64,000 bases of DNA from Calditrichaceae bacterium (GCA_013360445.1 JABWBP010000015.1:26710-90709), one strand, 5' to 3'. Shown: positions 41,278-50,891, counted from the stretch's first letter. Numbers and translations: made by a program. Notes: generated by a model from the letters alone, not told the origin.

Positions 41278-42411
41278 ATGAATTCCAGGCAAAATCGACC
41301 TTTAGTTTCTATTATTACGCTGAATTATAACGGCAGGAGGTTTCTGAAAACGTTGTTCGACTCCCTGCAAGCGTGCAGCTATCCCAACTTAGAAATCATC
41401 ATGGTGGATAATGACTCCGGCGATGACAGCGTGGCATTTGTAAGCGAGAACTATCCGGGCGTGAAAATCCTGCAGAATGACCGCAATTACCTCTACGCCG
41501 GAGGGAACAACCGCGGGCTGGCCGTCGCTTCCGGGGAGTACATCTGCGTGATCAATAACGACGTGGAAGTGCACCCGGGCTTTATCGAGCCGGTGATCGA
41601 AGCGTTCGAAACCCATCCCCGGGTAATGGCCATCCAGCCGAAAATCCGCTCCCTGCAGCAGCGCGACTGCTTCGAATACGCCGGCTCCTGCGGCGGGTTC
41701 ATCGACCGGCTGGGTTACCCCTTTGTACGGGGCAGAATCCTGTTCACTATCGAAAAAGACGCCGGGCAGTACGACGCCCCGGCAGGATTATTTTGGGCCA
41801 GCGGGGCCTGTTTCTTCCTGCGGAAGAGCGTTTTGAGCGAGGTGGGATATTTCGATGAAGATTTCGGGCTGCACATGGAGGAAATCGACCTGTGCTGGCG
41901 GATTCGGCTGGCCGGGGGGGAAATTCTCTCCCTGCCCCATTCCCAGATCTGGCACCACGTGGGAGGAACCTTAGACCAGGAAAATCCTCGCAAAGTTTTC
42001 TGGAATTTTCGCAACAACCTGTTCTTGCTGATCAAAAACCTCTCCCTTCCGCGCCTGTTCCCGCGCCTGCTGCTCCGTTTTCCGCTCGATTTCCTGGCCC
42101 TGTTAGTTGAGATACTGAAAGGCCATTACCGCAGCGCCCTGGCCATCATCAAAGCCTACGCCTGGGCGGGGAGCCATATCCCCCTGATGCTGCGCAAGCG
42201 CAGGGAGGTGCAGCAAAAACGGAGAGTCTCCGACGGGCAGATATTCAAATACGTGTACCCCGGCAGCATCGTGTTCGAATATTTCCTGCTGGGGCGCAGG
42301 ACCTTCTCTAACTTGCTGTTCGTTGACAAAATCCTCCACCCGGCCGGGAAGCCCGGGGAATCCCCGGAACGGTTAGCAAATAAAAAGATTGACCCGGCCC
42401 GGGCCGGGTAG
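41278..42411 (+). CDS. Family 2 glycosyltransferase, rhamnosyltransferase-like
   Basis: The 377-residue product has a GT-A fold: VSIITLNYNGRRFL, MVDNDSGDDS, the DXD-like region CVINNDVEVHPGF and the acceptor segment YFDEDFGLHMEEIDLCWRIR. A C-terminal membrane-associated region follows (about 250-310). It should transfer a sugar from a nucleotide-sugar to a surface glycan at the inner membrane face. It precedes the DUF2723 membrane gene on the same strand by 130 bases. Confidence 0.9.
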   Translation: MNSRQNRPLVSIITLNYNGRRFLKTLFDSLQACSYPNLEIIMVDNDSGDDSVAFVSENYPGVKILQNDRNYLYAGGNNRGLAVASGEYICVINNDVEVHPGFIEPVIEAFETHPRVMAIQPKIRSLQQRDCFEYAGSCGGFIDRLGYPFVRGRILFTIEKDAGQYDAPAGLFWASGACFFLRKSVLSEVGYFDEDFGLHMEEIDLCWRIRLAGGEILSLPHSQIWHHVGGTLDQENPRKVFWNFRNNLFLLIKNLSLPRLFPRLLLRFPLDFLALLVEILKGHYRSALAIIKAYAWAGSHIPLMLRKRREVQQKRRVSDGQIFKYVYPGSIVFEYFLLGRRTFSNLLFVDKILHPAGKPGESPERLANKKIDPARAG

Positions 42412-42420
42412 CGCGGTCCA

Positions 42421-42460
42421 TAATTGCCAATTGGCAATTGGTAATTGCCAATTGCCAATT
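42421..42460. repeat. AATTGCCAATTGGCAATT self-complementary repeat
   Basis: TAATTGCCAATTGGCAATTG and GTAATTGCCAATTGCCAATT form an AT-rich palindrome with the word ATTGCCA repeated about four times. Confidence 0.85.
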
Positions 42461-42541
42461 AAAAAGCCGCATAGATGCCGATATTATCCCGCTGGCCGCA
42501 AAGGCCATTTGAATTATTAACCTAAGGAGCGACGCCTTAAC

Positions 42542-45364
42542 ATGAACGAGAAACGAATCAATATTCTATTCGCCTCCATCGCCTTCCTGTTCGGCCTGGT
42601 ACTTTACGCCATGACCATGGCGCCCACCGTTTCGTTTTGGGATTGCGGAGAATTTATCGCCTGTTCCTACCGTTTGGCGGTTCCCCACCCCCCCGGCTCC
42701 CCGTTGTATTTGCTGGTAGGGCGGTTTTTCACCCTCATTCCCGAATTTTTGATTGACAACGTCGCCAAACGGGTAAACCTGATCTCGGTTCTTTCCAGCG
42801 CGTTTACGGTCCTGTTTCTGTATCTGTCGATCGTGCACCTCATTCGTGAATACTTGAAGTCCAACGAAGGATATACCCGCTACCTGCCGTACTTAGGCGC
42901 CTTGGTGGGTTCGCTGACCTTCGCGGTTACTCCCAGCTTCTGGTTCAACGCCGTGGAAGCGGAAGTGTACGCCCCCTCCGCGCTCTTCACCAGCCTGTCG
43001 GTGTGGCTGATCCTGCACTGGAGCGAGCGCAGCGAAGAGATCGGCAATGAAAAATATATCCTGCTGATTGCTTACCTGACCGGGTTGGCGATTGGGGTGC
43101 ACTTGCTGAACGTGCTCACCCTCCCGATGGTGTTCATGATCATCTACTACCGGCGCTTCGAGATGAACCCGACCACCTTTACCGGGCTGGTGATCGTGGG
43201 CGGGCTGTTAACCGCCTTAGTCTATCCCGGCATGGTGATCGGAATTCCCCTCATCGCGGAAAAGATCGGTTTCCTGGGCCTGCTGTTCAGCATCATCCTC
43301 CTGATTGCCGTGCTGGCAGTGGCGGTCAGCAACCGCCAGCATCTCATCGGCTTGCTGGTAATGTCGATCCTGCTCATTGTGGTCGGCTATTCCTCTTACA
43401 TGATGATCTACATCCGCTCCAACCTGAATCCCAATATTGATGAGAATAACCCGGAGACCATCGAGCAATTTATCAGCTACGTGAACCGGGAACAGTACGG
43501 GGAGCACCACCTGGACCGGGAAAGGGCCTGGAAAGAATCTCCCAACGGCAGGAATTACGCCAGCGCCAGCGAATTCTTCTGGTCTTACCAGGTAAATTAC
43601 ATGTACAACCGCTATTTCCTGTGGAATTTTACCGGGATGGCGGAGAACGGGGTGGATTCCCGCATGGCAGAATTGCGAACCCTCTTTTCCCGGGATTTCA
43701 GTTGGACCTTGAAACTGCTTTTCTCCCTCACGCCGCTGCTATTAGGGCTATGGGGAGCTTACGCCCATTTCCGGCGCGACTGGAAACACGCCCTGGCGGT
43801 GCTGGCGCTCTTTCTGATGACCGGCTACGCCATCATTTTGTACCTCAACCAGCCGGATCCGCAGCCCCGGGAACGCGATTACAGTTACGTAGGCTCCTTT
43901 TTCGCCTTCTCCATCTGGATCGGCATCGGGGCGGCGGCATTGTTGGAACAAATCGCCGGGGTCTTCAAAAACAGCGACCGGGGATTCAAGAATATCCTGG
44001 TTGGGGGAGTAACGATTATCATGCTCATCCTGCTGCCTTTCCGGATTCTGGCGGAAGATTACCACATGCAGGACCGCAACGGCAACTACGTGGCCTGGGA
44101 CTATTCCTACAACATGCTGGTCTCCAGCGAGCAAAACGGCATCATGTTCACCAACGGGGACAACGACACCTTCCCGCTGTGGTACTTGCAGGAAGTGGAA
44201 TATATCCGCACCGACGTGCGGGTGGCCAATTTGAGCCTCCTGAACACTCCCTGGTACATCCAGCAGTTGAAAGACAAGGAGCCGAAAGCGCCGATCAGCC
44301 TCTCCGACGACCAGATCTCCCGGATGATCTATCCCCAGCCCTGGGAAACCCGTAAATTCGAGCTTCCCATCGTGCCGGAGCCGGTGCGCCGCGCGGAAGC
44401 GGATCGTTACAAATTGAGCCTGAATGTCGATACGGTAAACGCTCCGGCGACCATGAGCTTCGAGGTTCGCCCCAAGCTGAACATGCCGATGCGCGGCGGC
44501 GGAACCATAGGCGGGCTGCGGGTGCAGGACTTGATGATCCTGAATATCCTGGCCACCAACCAGTTCCAGAAACCGTTGTATTTTGCGGTAACCACCTCGG
44601 ACCAGAACCGGTTAGACGGGTTAAAAGATTACCAGCGCATGGACGGCCTGCTCTTCAAAGTTACCACCATTCCCGGCTGGTCGATCGACCCGGACGTTCT
44701 CTACGACAACCTGATGAATAAATTCCAGTACCGCAACCTCAACAATCCGGATGTTTATTATAATGAAAACATCATCGGATTGCTGCAAAACTATCGCTCC
44801 GCTTTCTTCCGTCTGGCCACCCATTATCTATCCACCGAGGAGCAGGGGCGCTTCAATGAAGTGCTCCAAAAGCTCTATGCGGTGATGCCGCCGGAGGTCA
44901 TTCCCTTCACCAACGCCCAGTTCGAAGAAGTAATGACCACTTTTGCGATCATGGCGGACATATACCCCGCGGATTCCCTCAACGCCCGCAATTATAACCT
45001 CCGGGTGCTGCAAGCCAGCGGCGAGGTGGGCCTCAGCTACAAACGCTATGATATGGCGGAGAAGGGCTACCAGGGCTTGCTGCAAAGCATCGAAAGCCAG
45101 CCGGAAAGCGAGCAGGTGCAGGACTATTTGCGCTCCTTTTTCAGAAGCCCGCAGGAGTACAGCCAGGCCACCGCGGAGCGTAAAAAGCAAATTCTGGAAA
45201 GCGCCGCGGAGCAGATTCGCCGGCAATTGACCCGGGTATATAAAGAATCCAAACAGTATGAGCGGGGAACAACTTTTTTGCAGGAATGGTTGCAGATTAA
45301 GCCGAATAATGCATATGCCCAAAAACAATTGGAAGAGTTCGACAAACTCAAAGCAGAAGAATAG
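42542..45364 (+). CDS. DUF2723 polytopic membrane protein, TMEM260-like putative glycosyltransferase
   Basis: The 940-residue product has about ten to twelve membrane helices in the first 520 residues and a large soluble C-terminal part (about 540-940). The opening (TMAPTVSFWDCGEFIACSYR, LAVPHPPGSPLYLLVGRFF) is the DUF2723 signature, with an acidic pair typical of GT-C enzymes in the first loop. Human TMEM260 carries the same domain and is a protein O-mannosyltransferase; a similar role here is inference. A polyprenyl-phosphate-mannose synthase-like gene lies at 50039. AAGGAG lies about 13 bases before the ATG. The UPF0104-like gene begins 24 bases after its stop. Confidence 0.87.
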   Translation: MNEKRINILFASIAFLFGLVLYAMTMAPTVSFWDCGEFIACSYRLAVPHPPGSPLYLLVGRFFTLIPEFLIDNVAKRVNLISVLSSAFTVLFLYLSIVHLIREYLKSNEGYTRYLPYLGALVGSLTFAVTPSFWFNAVEAEVYAPSALFTSLSVWLILHWSERSEEIGNEKYILLIAYLTGLAIGVHLLNVLTLPMVFMIIYYRRFEMNPTTFTGLVIVGGLLTALVYPGMVIGIPLIAEKIGFLGLLFSIILLIAVLAVAVSNRQHLIGLLVMSILLIVVGYSSYMMIYIRSNLNPNIDENNPETIEQFISYVNREQYGEHHLDRERAWKESPNGRNYASASEFFWSYQVNYMYNRYFLWNFTGMAENGVDSRMAELRTLFSRDFSWTLKLLFSLTPLLLGLWGAYAHFRRDWKHALAVLALFLMTGYAIILYLNQPDPQPRERDYSYVGSFFAFSIWIGIGAAALLEQIAGVFKNSDRGFKNILVGGVTIIMLILLPFRILAEDYHMQDRNGNYVAWDYSYNMLVSSEQNGIMFTNGDNDTFPLWYLQEVEYIRTDVRVANLSLLNTPWYIQQLKDKEPKAPISLSDDQISRMIYPQPWETRKFELPIVPEPVRRAEADRYKLSLNVDTVNAPATMSFEVRPKLNMPMRGGGTIGGLRVQDLMILNILATNQFQKPLYFAVTTSDQNRLDGLKDYQRMDGLLFKVTTIPGWSIDPDVLYDNLMNKFQYRNLNNPDVYYNENIIGLLQNYRSAFFRLATHYLSTEEQGRFNEVLQKLYAVMPPEVIPFTNAQFEEVMTTFAIMADIYPADSLNARNYNLRVLQASGEVGLSYKRYDMAEKGYQGLLQSIESQPESEQVQDYLRSFFRSPQEYSQATAERKKQILESAAEQIRRQLTRVYKESKQYERGTTFLQEWLQIKPNNAYAQKQLEEFDKLKAEE

Positions 45365-45388
45365 GAAGCATCATAGCGGTTTTCAGGA

Positions 45389-46369
45389 ATGAAAAGAACC
45401 CTGGCGAACATTCTGCGCGGCGTGATCAGTTTCGGCCTGTTAGCGTACCTGGTCTATATGGCCGATATTTCCCAGATTTACGCCACCCTCAAGGCCGCGG
45501 ACTACAGTTACTTCGGTATTGCCCTGGTAATCTTCCTGGCCACGGTAGTACTGTTCGCCCTGCGCTGGCAGATTCTTCTCCGGGAATCGCGCATCGAGCC
45601 GGGATACAGCCGTTTGCTGGCATATTATATGATCGGTTATTTTTTCAACAATTTCCTGCCCACCAGCATCGGGGGCGACCTTAGCAGGGTGTACAACGTC
45701 GCCCGGGTCAGCGGCAAACCCGCTACCAGCTTCGGTATCGTAATCCTGGAACGGATTATGGGATTTGTCGCTACCCTTACCCTGGCGGCTTGTTCGTTGT
45801 ACTGGGCGATGCGCTACTTTCATACGACCCTGATTGTTTCCCTGACCCTCAGCTCCCTGGTCGTATTGGTATTCATCCTGGTTTACCTGCTGAATCCTTC
45901 ACTATACAACTTTACCAGCCGTTTTTTGAGCCGGATCAAGTTGTTTGGAATCGGGGGGAAATCCAAACGGGTTCTTTCCGCCATCCACGCCCTGCGGGAG
46001 TCCAAAAAGGCGATTTTCAAAGCCTACCTGCTGTCGCTGTTATGCCAGGTAATGCTGATCGTGATGAATTACGTGCTGGCCCTGGCGCTGGGTCTGCACC
46101 AGGTCTCCCTGGGATACCTGTTCTTAGTGGTGCCGGTTACCTTTGTAATGGGAATGATCCCCTCTATCAACGGGTTAGGAGTGCGCGATTACGGCTACAT
46201 CGAGCTGCTTTCCCGCGCCGGGCTTAGCTCTGCGGAAGCGCTGTCGCTGTCTTTCCTGAACACCTTAGTTCCGCTGCTGATGAGCCTGCTGGGTGGAATT
46301 CTGATGGTTTTTTACCGCAACAACGTTCCCGATCCGGCCATCAGCAAGTTAGAAGCCCCGGCGGAATAG
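45389..46369 (+). CDS. UPF0104/lysylphosphatidylglycerol-synthetase-like TM protein, flippase-like
   Basis: The 326-residue product has about eight hydrophobic helices. It shows the family segments LRWQILLRE, YFFNNFLPTSIGGDLSRVYN and PSINGLGVRDYGYIELLSRAGL. Members are the membrane part of LPG synthases and AglD-like proteins and have been proposed to move lipid-linked molecules. There is no C-terminal synthase domain. It is probably co-transcribed with the DUF2723 gene and could help present lipid-linked sugars; that role is inferred. Confidence 0.88.
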   Translation: MKRTLANILRGVISFGLLAYLVYMADISQIYATLKAADYSYFGIALVIFLATVVLFALRWQILLRESRIEPGYSRLLAYYMIGYFFNNFLPTSIGGDLSRVYNVARVSGKPATSFGIVILERIMGFVATLTLAACSLYWAMRYFHTTLIVSLTLSSLVVLVFILVYLLNPSLYNFTSRFLSRIKLFGIGGKSKRVLSAIHALRESKKAIFKAYLLSLLCQVMLIVMNYVLALALGLHQVSLGYLFLVVPVTFVMGMIPSINGLGVRDYGYIELLSRAGLSSAEALSLSFLNTLVPLLMSLLGGILMVFYRNNVPDPAISKLEAPAE

Positions 46370-46416
46370 CGGGCTTTCCGATTGGTAACTGATGCCCGGG
46401 TAGGACGATTTGTAGC

Positions 46417-46478
46417 AGGAGTGCAAAACTTCAGTTTTGCAGGCTTATTCCAGTGCAAAGCTGAAGCTTTGCACTCCG
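46417..46478. repeat. Inverted pair of TGCAAAAC hairpins
   Basis: GGAGTGCAAAACTTCAG (46418 on) and GTGCAAAGCTGAAGC through GCACTCCG (to 46478) are opposed copies, as at 19807-19863. The pair ends 15 bases before the AAGGAG of the next gene. Confidence 0.85.
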
Positions 46479-46501
46479 ATCAAGTATATTAAGGAGAAAC
46501 C

Positions 46502-47548
46502 ATGAAATACTTTTGTAACCTACTGCGCTGGGCGCCCCTCTGGGCAATGCTTCTGTTAATCACGAGCTGCTCCACTTCTAAGACCGAAGCCATCGGCAAC
46601 CCGGATGAAATCTTCGTATTTGCCGACTCCCTGGACTGGTTAGATTACCAGGCCGGGCTGGATACCCTTTTCGGCAAAGAGTACCTGACCCCGGCGCCGG
46701 AGCCCAGCTACCTCTTAGCCTGGCGCTCCTTCGAGGAGTTCACCCAGTACCGCTTGCGCAAAAACGTGCTCTTCCTGGCCCGCCTGGACGGGCAGGACCG
46801 GGTCTCCCTGGAAGTCAAAAAGGCATTGAGCCAGGAGGTACTGGAAGGCATTCAGACCGGGGAGTTTTTCTATATTCCCCGCAATGACGTGTGGGCCAGG
46901 GAACAGTACGTGGTTTACCTGGTGGCGCCGGATAAAGACGCCATGCTCCAGCGGATTTATGACTTAGGCGAGCTGGTTTTCGATGATTTTGAAAAGTCCT
47001 ACTACACCCGCCTGCAAGAACAGATGTACGAAAACTATGAGAACAAAAAAGTGGAGGATTACCTCCGCAAGCACTTTCCCTTTACGCTGCGGGTGCAGCA
47101 CGATTACCAGATTGCCAGCGAGTCCCTGGAAGAGCGCTACGTCTGGCTGCGGCGCATCCATCCCAGCCGCGACCGCGCCCTGACAGTGCACTGGATACCC
47201 TTCAGCGACAGCGCCCGCATCGACTTTGACTGGATCGTGCAGCAGCGCAACCGCCTGGCGGCTCAAATTTATCAAAATGACGTAGTGGTAGAAGACGAAA
47301 CCCGTTTAGAGCAGGTGCGCTTTGGCCGCTGGCCGGCTTATCGCCTGGAGGGTACCTGGAAAAATCCCCAGATGATCGTGGGCGGGCCTTTTCGTACCAT
47401 TGTGTTTGCGGATAAGGAGAGCGGTTTGATTTTCATGATCGATTTTTACGTGCAGGCCATCGGAGAGCGGAAAAAGACCTTTTTAGACCAGTTGGACGTA
47501 ATGGCCCATACCTTTCGCACCAACAACTCCCCGCAGCCGGAAGGCTGA
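46502..47548 (+). CDS. DUF4837 family lipoprotein
   Basis: The 348-residue product has a lipobox signal (AMLLLITSCSTS, lipidated Cys near 23) and the DUF4837 layout, with VFADSLDWLDYQAGLD near the start and FPFTLRVQHDYQIA and AYRLEGTWKNPQMIVGGPF in the middle. The function is unknown; members are restricted largely to Bacteroidota-like bacteria. AAGGAGAAACC precedes the ATG. Confidence 0.88.
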   Translation: MKYFCNLLRWAPLWAMLLLITSCSTSKTEAIGNPDEIFVFADSLDWLDYQAGLDTLFGKEYLTPAPEPSYLLAWRSFEEFTQYRLRKNVLFLARLDGQDRVSLEVKKALSQEVLEGIQTGEFFYIPRNDVWAREQYVVYLVAPDKDAMLQRIYDLGELVFDDFEKSYYTRLQEQMYENYENKKVEDYLRKHFPFTLRVQHDYQIASESLEERYVWLRRIHPSRDRALTVHWIPFSDSARIDFDWIVQQRNRLAAQIYQNDVVVEDETRLEQVRFGRWPAYRLEGTWKNPQMIVGGPFRTIVFADKESGLIFMIDFYVQAIGERKKTFLDQLDVMAHTFRTNNSPQPEG

Positions 47549-47583
47549 ACCCGGGGTGCAAAAGAATGCAAGCGAGATAACCC

Positions 47584-48042
47584 ATGAAAAAAGTTGCCAT
47601 CATTTTAGGAAGCGAATCGGACCGGGAGACGGTGAATGCCTCCCTGGATTATTATGAATACTTTGGAATCCCGCTGGATATCCGGGTGATGTCTGCCCAC
47701 CGCAATCCGGAACAAGTGCAGCAGTTCGCCAAAACCGCGGCCGAAGAGGGCTATGGGGTCATCGTGGCCTGCGCCGGCATGGCCGCCCACCTGCCCGGGG
47801 TGATCGCGGCGTACACCACCCTGCCGGTGATTGGAGTGCCCCTTGCCGGCAGCGAGTTGAACGGGGTGGACGCGCTCTATTCTATTGTGCAGATGCCCGC
47901 GGGGGTGCCGGTGGCTACCGTGGCCATCGGAAAAGCGGGGGCGCGCAACGCCGCAGTACTGGCGGCGCAGATTTTGGCGTTGTCTGATAAATCCCTGGCC
48001 GGTAAATTAGGGGAGTTCAAAAAACAGGGATGCAAGCTTTGA
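47584..48042 (+). CDS. purE: N5-carboxyaminoimidazole ribonucleotide mutase
   Basis: The 152-residue product has the PurE signatures ILGSESD, VMSAHRNPEQV, AGMAAHLPGVIAA and GVPLAGSELNGVDALYSIVQ. It converts N5-CAIR to CAIR in purine synthesis. Length is typical of the class I enzyme. No purK is adjacent. The gene overlaps the following PfkB kinase by 13 bases, so the two are translationally coupled. Confidence 0.95.
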   Translation: MKKVAIILGSESDRETVNASLDYYEYFGIPLDIRVMSAHRNPEQVQQFAKTAAEEGYGVIVACAGMAAHLPGVIAAYTTLPVIGVPLAGSELNGVDALYSIVQMPAGVPVATVAIGKAGARNAAVLAAQILALSDKSLAGKLGEFKKQGCKL

Positions 48043-48968
48043 GAATCACCGTCATCGGCACCATTAACAAGGATCTGATTCTGCCCTTCCGCAGCGCCCC
48101 GATCGAGAGCTTCGGAGGGATTTTTTACGACGTCGCCATCCTGGCGCAGTTGTTGGGGGAAAACGGCGAAATCGTTCCGGTTTCTTACATCGGCGAGGAC
48201 GTTCTATCCACGGTGCAGGCGATCTTGAAAAAACTGCCCGGGGTCTCCCAGGCCGGCTTGATCCCCCTCCCGGAGAAAAATCACAAGGTGATTTTGGAAT
48301 ACACCTCTCCCCAGCGCCGGCAGGAAAAATCGCTCTTCCGCTTCCCGCCCTTGAGTTGGCAACAAATCGCCCCCTTCCTCGAGGCCGACATGGTAATCGT
48401 GAACCTGATTTCCGGCTGGGATATCGAAAAAGCGGCCTACCTGAAGCTGAGCCAGGCGGCGCGGGAGCGGCTCTATCTGGATGTACATTACCTGCTGATG
48501 GGGGTCGATGAGATGGGACGGCGGTTCCTGCGCCGCCCGGAAGAGGGGGTGGAAGAATGGCTCGCGGGAAGCCGCTTCGTGCAAATGAATGAGGAGGAGT
48601 ACCGTTTGCTGGCCGCGGAGTCGCGCAACGAGGTAGATTTTTTTCAGCGCTATTGCAAAGATGACCAGGTTTTGTTAATTACCCGGGCGGTAAAGGGCGC
48701 AACCATCGTTTACCAGCGGGACGGGATGGTAGGGCATAAAAATTTTCCGGCCTGGAGAGTTTCCCGGCTGGTAGATTCCACCGGCTGCGGAGACGCCTTC
48801 GGAGCCGGTTTTGTGGTCAAATACCTGGAAACCGGCAAGGTTCCTGCCGCGGTGGAATTTGCCAACCTGGTCGCGGCGGCGAATTTATCCCTCAAGGGAA
48901 CGAACGAAATGCACCGCCTGCTGGAGACCATGGCGCAAATCCGGGCGGAAAACGAGCGGGAGGCGTAA
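48030..48968 (+). CDS. PfkB-family sugar or nucleoside kinase
   Basis: The 312-residue product has the PfkB C-terminal signature DSTGCGDAFGAGFVVKYLETG with the catalytic Asp, and an N-terminal INKDLILPFRSAPIESFGGI. The first signature (GG...N) is divergent, so the substrate cannot be called. It overlaps purE, which suggests a link to ribose or nucleoside metabolism, but that is only context. Its TAA stop lies in the first GCGTAAAACG word of the next palindrome. Confidence 0.87.
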   Translation: MQALRITVIGTINKDLILPFRSAPIESFGGIFYDVAILAQLLGENGEIVPVSYIGEDVLSTVQAILKKLPGVSQAGLIPLPEKNHKVILEYTSPQRRQEKSLFRFPPLSWQQIAPFLEADMVIVNLISGWDIEKAAYLKLSQAARERLYLDVHYLLMGVDEMGRRFLRRPEEGVEEWLAGSRFVQMNEEEYRLLAAESRNEVDFFQRYCKDDQVLLITRAVKGATIVYQRDGMVGHKNFPAWRVSRLVDSTGCGDAFGAGFVVKYLETGKVPAAVEFANLVAAANLSLKGTNEMHRLLETMAQIRAENEREA

Positions 48969-49078
48969 AACGTAATGCGTAAAAGAGTTTACCCTGAGCT
49001 TGCCCGTGGTGAGCCTGCCGAACCGTCGAAGGGTATTCCGTTTTTGTTACGCATTACGTATCACGTTTTACGAGTTAT
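48966..49078. repeat. GCGTAAT-word palindrome with CCTGAGCTTG core
   Basis: The left arm (48966-48992, GTAAAACGTAATGCGTAAAA) and right arm (49034-49070, TTACGCATTACGTATCACG) flank ACCCTGAGCTTGCCC and GTCGAAGGGTATTCCG. The right arm is nearly identical over about 48 bases to 62183-62230, so these are related copies. Confidence 0.85.
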
Positions 49079-49113
49079 GAGTCACGAATCGACCCAGAAA
49101 GCTCATCACGTTT

Positions 49114-50031
49114 ATGAAAAAAATTCTGATCACCGGCGCTAACGGATTGCTGGGGCAGGCGCTGCTCAAAACCTTTTCCGGCGAATTCGAGATTTTGGCA
49201 GCCGACTTGCAGGAGGGCCTGGCCCTGGCGCTGGCCGGCCAATCCCCCGGCGGGATGGTACACTACCAGCCGCTGGATATCTCCGATCCCAAAAATTGCC
49301 GGGAAGTGGTTCTGCAGAACCGCCCGGACATCATCATCAACGCCGCGGCCTATACCAACGTGGACGGCTGCGAAACCGACAAAGATCTGTGCTGGAAAGT
49401 AAACGTCAAAGGGGTGGAGAACTTAGCCGCGGCCGCCCGCCGGAATATGGCCCTGGTGGTGCATATTTCCACGGATTATATTTTCGACGGCGCGGAAGGC
49501 CCTTACGGGGAAGATCACAAACCCAATCCCCTGGGATATTACGGGAAATCCAAACTCGCCTCGGAAAACGCGGTGCGGGTGGCCGGCATCCCCTACGCCA
49601 TCGTGCGAACCAATGTTCTCTATGGCGCCGGCGTCAACGTCAAGAACAACTTTTTCCTGTGGGTTTATCACAGCCTCAAGAGCGGAAAAACCATCAACGT
49701 GGTTACCGACCAATGGAATAATCCCACGCTTGCGGAAGAATTGAGCGAAGGCATCCGCCTGTTGATCGAGAAATCCAAATACGGGGTGTATCACATCGGC
49801 GGCAAAGAGTATCTCAACCGCTTCGATTTTGCGCTGCGAATCGCGGAAGTATTCGGATTTCCCCGGGAATTGATCCGCCCGATCACCACCGATCAATTGA
49901 AACAGGAGGCGCCCCGCCCCATGCGCGGGGGGGTGAAAATCGAGCGGGCGCGATCGGAGCTGGGGTTCGATCCCCGCCCTTTGAAGAACGTGCTGGAGCA
50001 ATTGAAAGCGCGGCTGGAAGGCTCTGTGTAG
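49114..50031 (+). CDS. dTDP-4-dehydrorhamnose reductase-like SDR
   Basis: The 305-residue product is an extended SDR with the NAD(P) motif ITGANGLLGQALL, VHISTDYIFDG and catalytic YYGKSKLASE. The pattern matches RmlD, the last step of dTDP-L-rhamnose synthesis. RmlA, B and C are not in the window, so the exact substrate is uncertain. The next gene begins eight bases after its stop with its own GGAGG. Confidence 0.85.
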   Translation: MKKILITGANGLLGQALLKTFSGEFEILAADLQEGLALALAGQSPGGMVHYQPLDISDPKNCREVVLQNRPDIIINAAAYTNVDGCETDKDLCWKVNVKGVENLAAAARRNMALVVHISTDYIFDGAEGPYGEDHKPNPLGYYGKSKLASENAVRVAGIPYAIVRTNVLYGAGVNVKNNFFLWVYHSLKSGKTINVVTDQWNNPTLAEELSEGIRLLIEKSKYGVYHIGGKEYLNRFDFALRIAEVFGFPRELIRPITTDQLKQEAPRPMRGGVKIERARSELGFDPRPLKNVLEQLKARLEGSV

Positions 50032-50038
50032 GAGGAAA

Positions 50039-50758
50039 ATGAAACGCTCGCTGGTAATTATCCCGACCTATAACGAACGCGATAACATCGCCGCCCTGCT
50101 GGAGCTTATCTTCGGTTTGAACGTTCCCGGCCTGGAGGTGCTGATCGTCGATGATAACTCTCCCGACAAGACTGCGGAATTGATCAAAGAATTGATGCAC
50201 AAATACCCGCAGCTCTCATTGATCGAACGCCCCGGGAAAATGGGACTGGGAACCGCTTATATCAGCGGATTCAAATATGCCCTGAAAAACGGGTATGATT
50301 ACATATTCGAAATGGATGCGGATTTATCCCATGATCCTAAAGAGATTCCCAATTTTTTGCGGATGATCGAAGATGCGGACCTGGTGATCGGTTCCCGTTA
50401 CCTGAAAGGGGTAAACGTGATCAACTGGCCGTTGATGCGCCTGGCGCTGAGCGTTTTCGCGAGCCAATATACCCGCCTGGTCACCGGAATGCCCATCAGC
50501 GACTGCACCGGGGGATATAAATGCTTCCGCCGGGAAGTGTTAGAGGCGATTCCCCTGGATGAAGTGCAATCCAACGGCTACTCTTTCCAGATCGAAATGA
50601 ATTTCAAAGCCTGGAAACGCGGCTTTAGAATTCGGGAACTGCCGATCATTTTCACCGACCGCACCGTGGGAAAATCGAAGATGTCGCGCAAAATCATGTT
50701 CGAAGCCGCCTTCATGGTCTGGAAGCTGGCGATCCGGGGCTGGTTTGGGAAGTATTGA
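50039..50758 (+). CDS. Polyprenyl-phosphate mannose (dolichol-phosphate mannose) synthase-like GT2
   Basis: The 239-residue product has VIIPTYNERDNI, IVDDNSPD, the DXD region EMDADLSHDPKEIP, DLVIGSRYLKG and the C-terminal YSFQIEMNFKAWKRGFRIRE and VGKSKMS segments. These are hallmarks of Dpm1/Ppm1-type enzymes. It has no C-terminal membrane helices, as in the soluble Dpm1 class. It should make a polyprenyl-phosphate-linked hexose, probably mannose, as donor for GT-C enzymes outside the membrane. The DUF2723 protein at 42542 is such a candidate acceptor enzyme. GGAGG immediately precedes the ATG. Confidence 0.9.
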   Translation: MKRSLVIIPTYNERDNIAALLELIFGLNVPGLEVLIVDDNSPDKTAELIKELMHKYPQLSLIERPGKMGLGTAYISGFKYALKNGYDYIFEMDADLSHDPKEIPNFLRMIEDADLVIGSRYLKGVNVINWPLMRLALSVFASQYTRLVTGMPISDCTGGYKCFRREVLEAIPLDEVQSNGYSFQIEMNFKAWKRGFRIRELPIIFTDRTVGKSKMSRKIMFEAAFMVWKLAIRGWFGKY

Positions 50759-50855
50759 GGGTTCGGGTGTTCCAGTGTTATAGTGTTATGTGGCTAATTT
50801 TTTCAGACTGCGTAACATCACACTAAAACACCTGAACACTATAACACCTGAATAC
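50758..50855. repeat. AACACCTG-word palindrome upstream of accA
   Basis: GTGTTCCAGTGTTATAGTGT (50767 on) faces ACACTAAAACACCTGAACAC and TATAACACCTGAATA to 50855. It belongs to the same family as 11870-11945. Confidence 0.85.
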
Positions 50856-50891
50856 GCTCCTGCAACGACCAAAACTACCGAGGTTGATATT

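Noticed and set aside
43621..44355. Alternative plus-strand frame inside the DUF2723 gene
   Set aside because: It is a +1 shadow of the membrane-protein frame, rich in Arg/Gly/Pro with no ribosome site.
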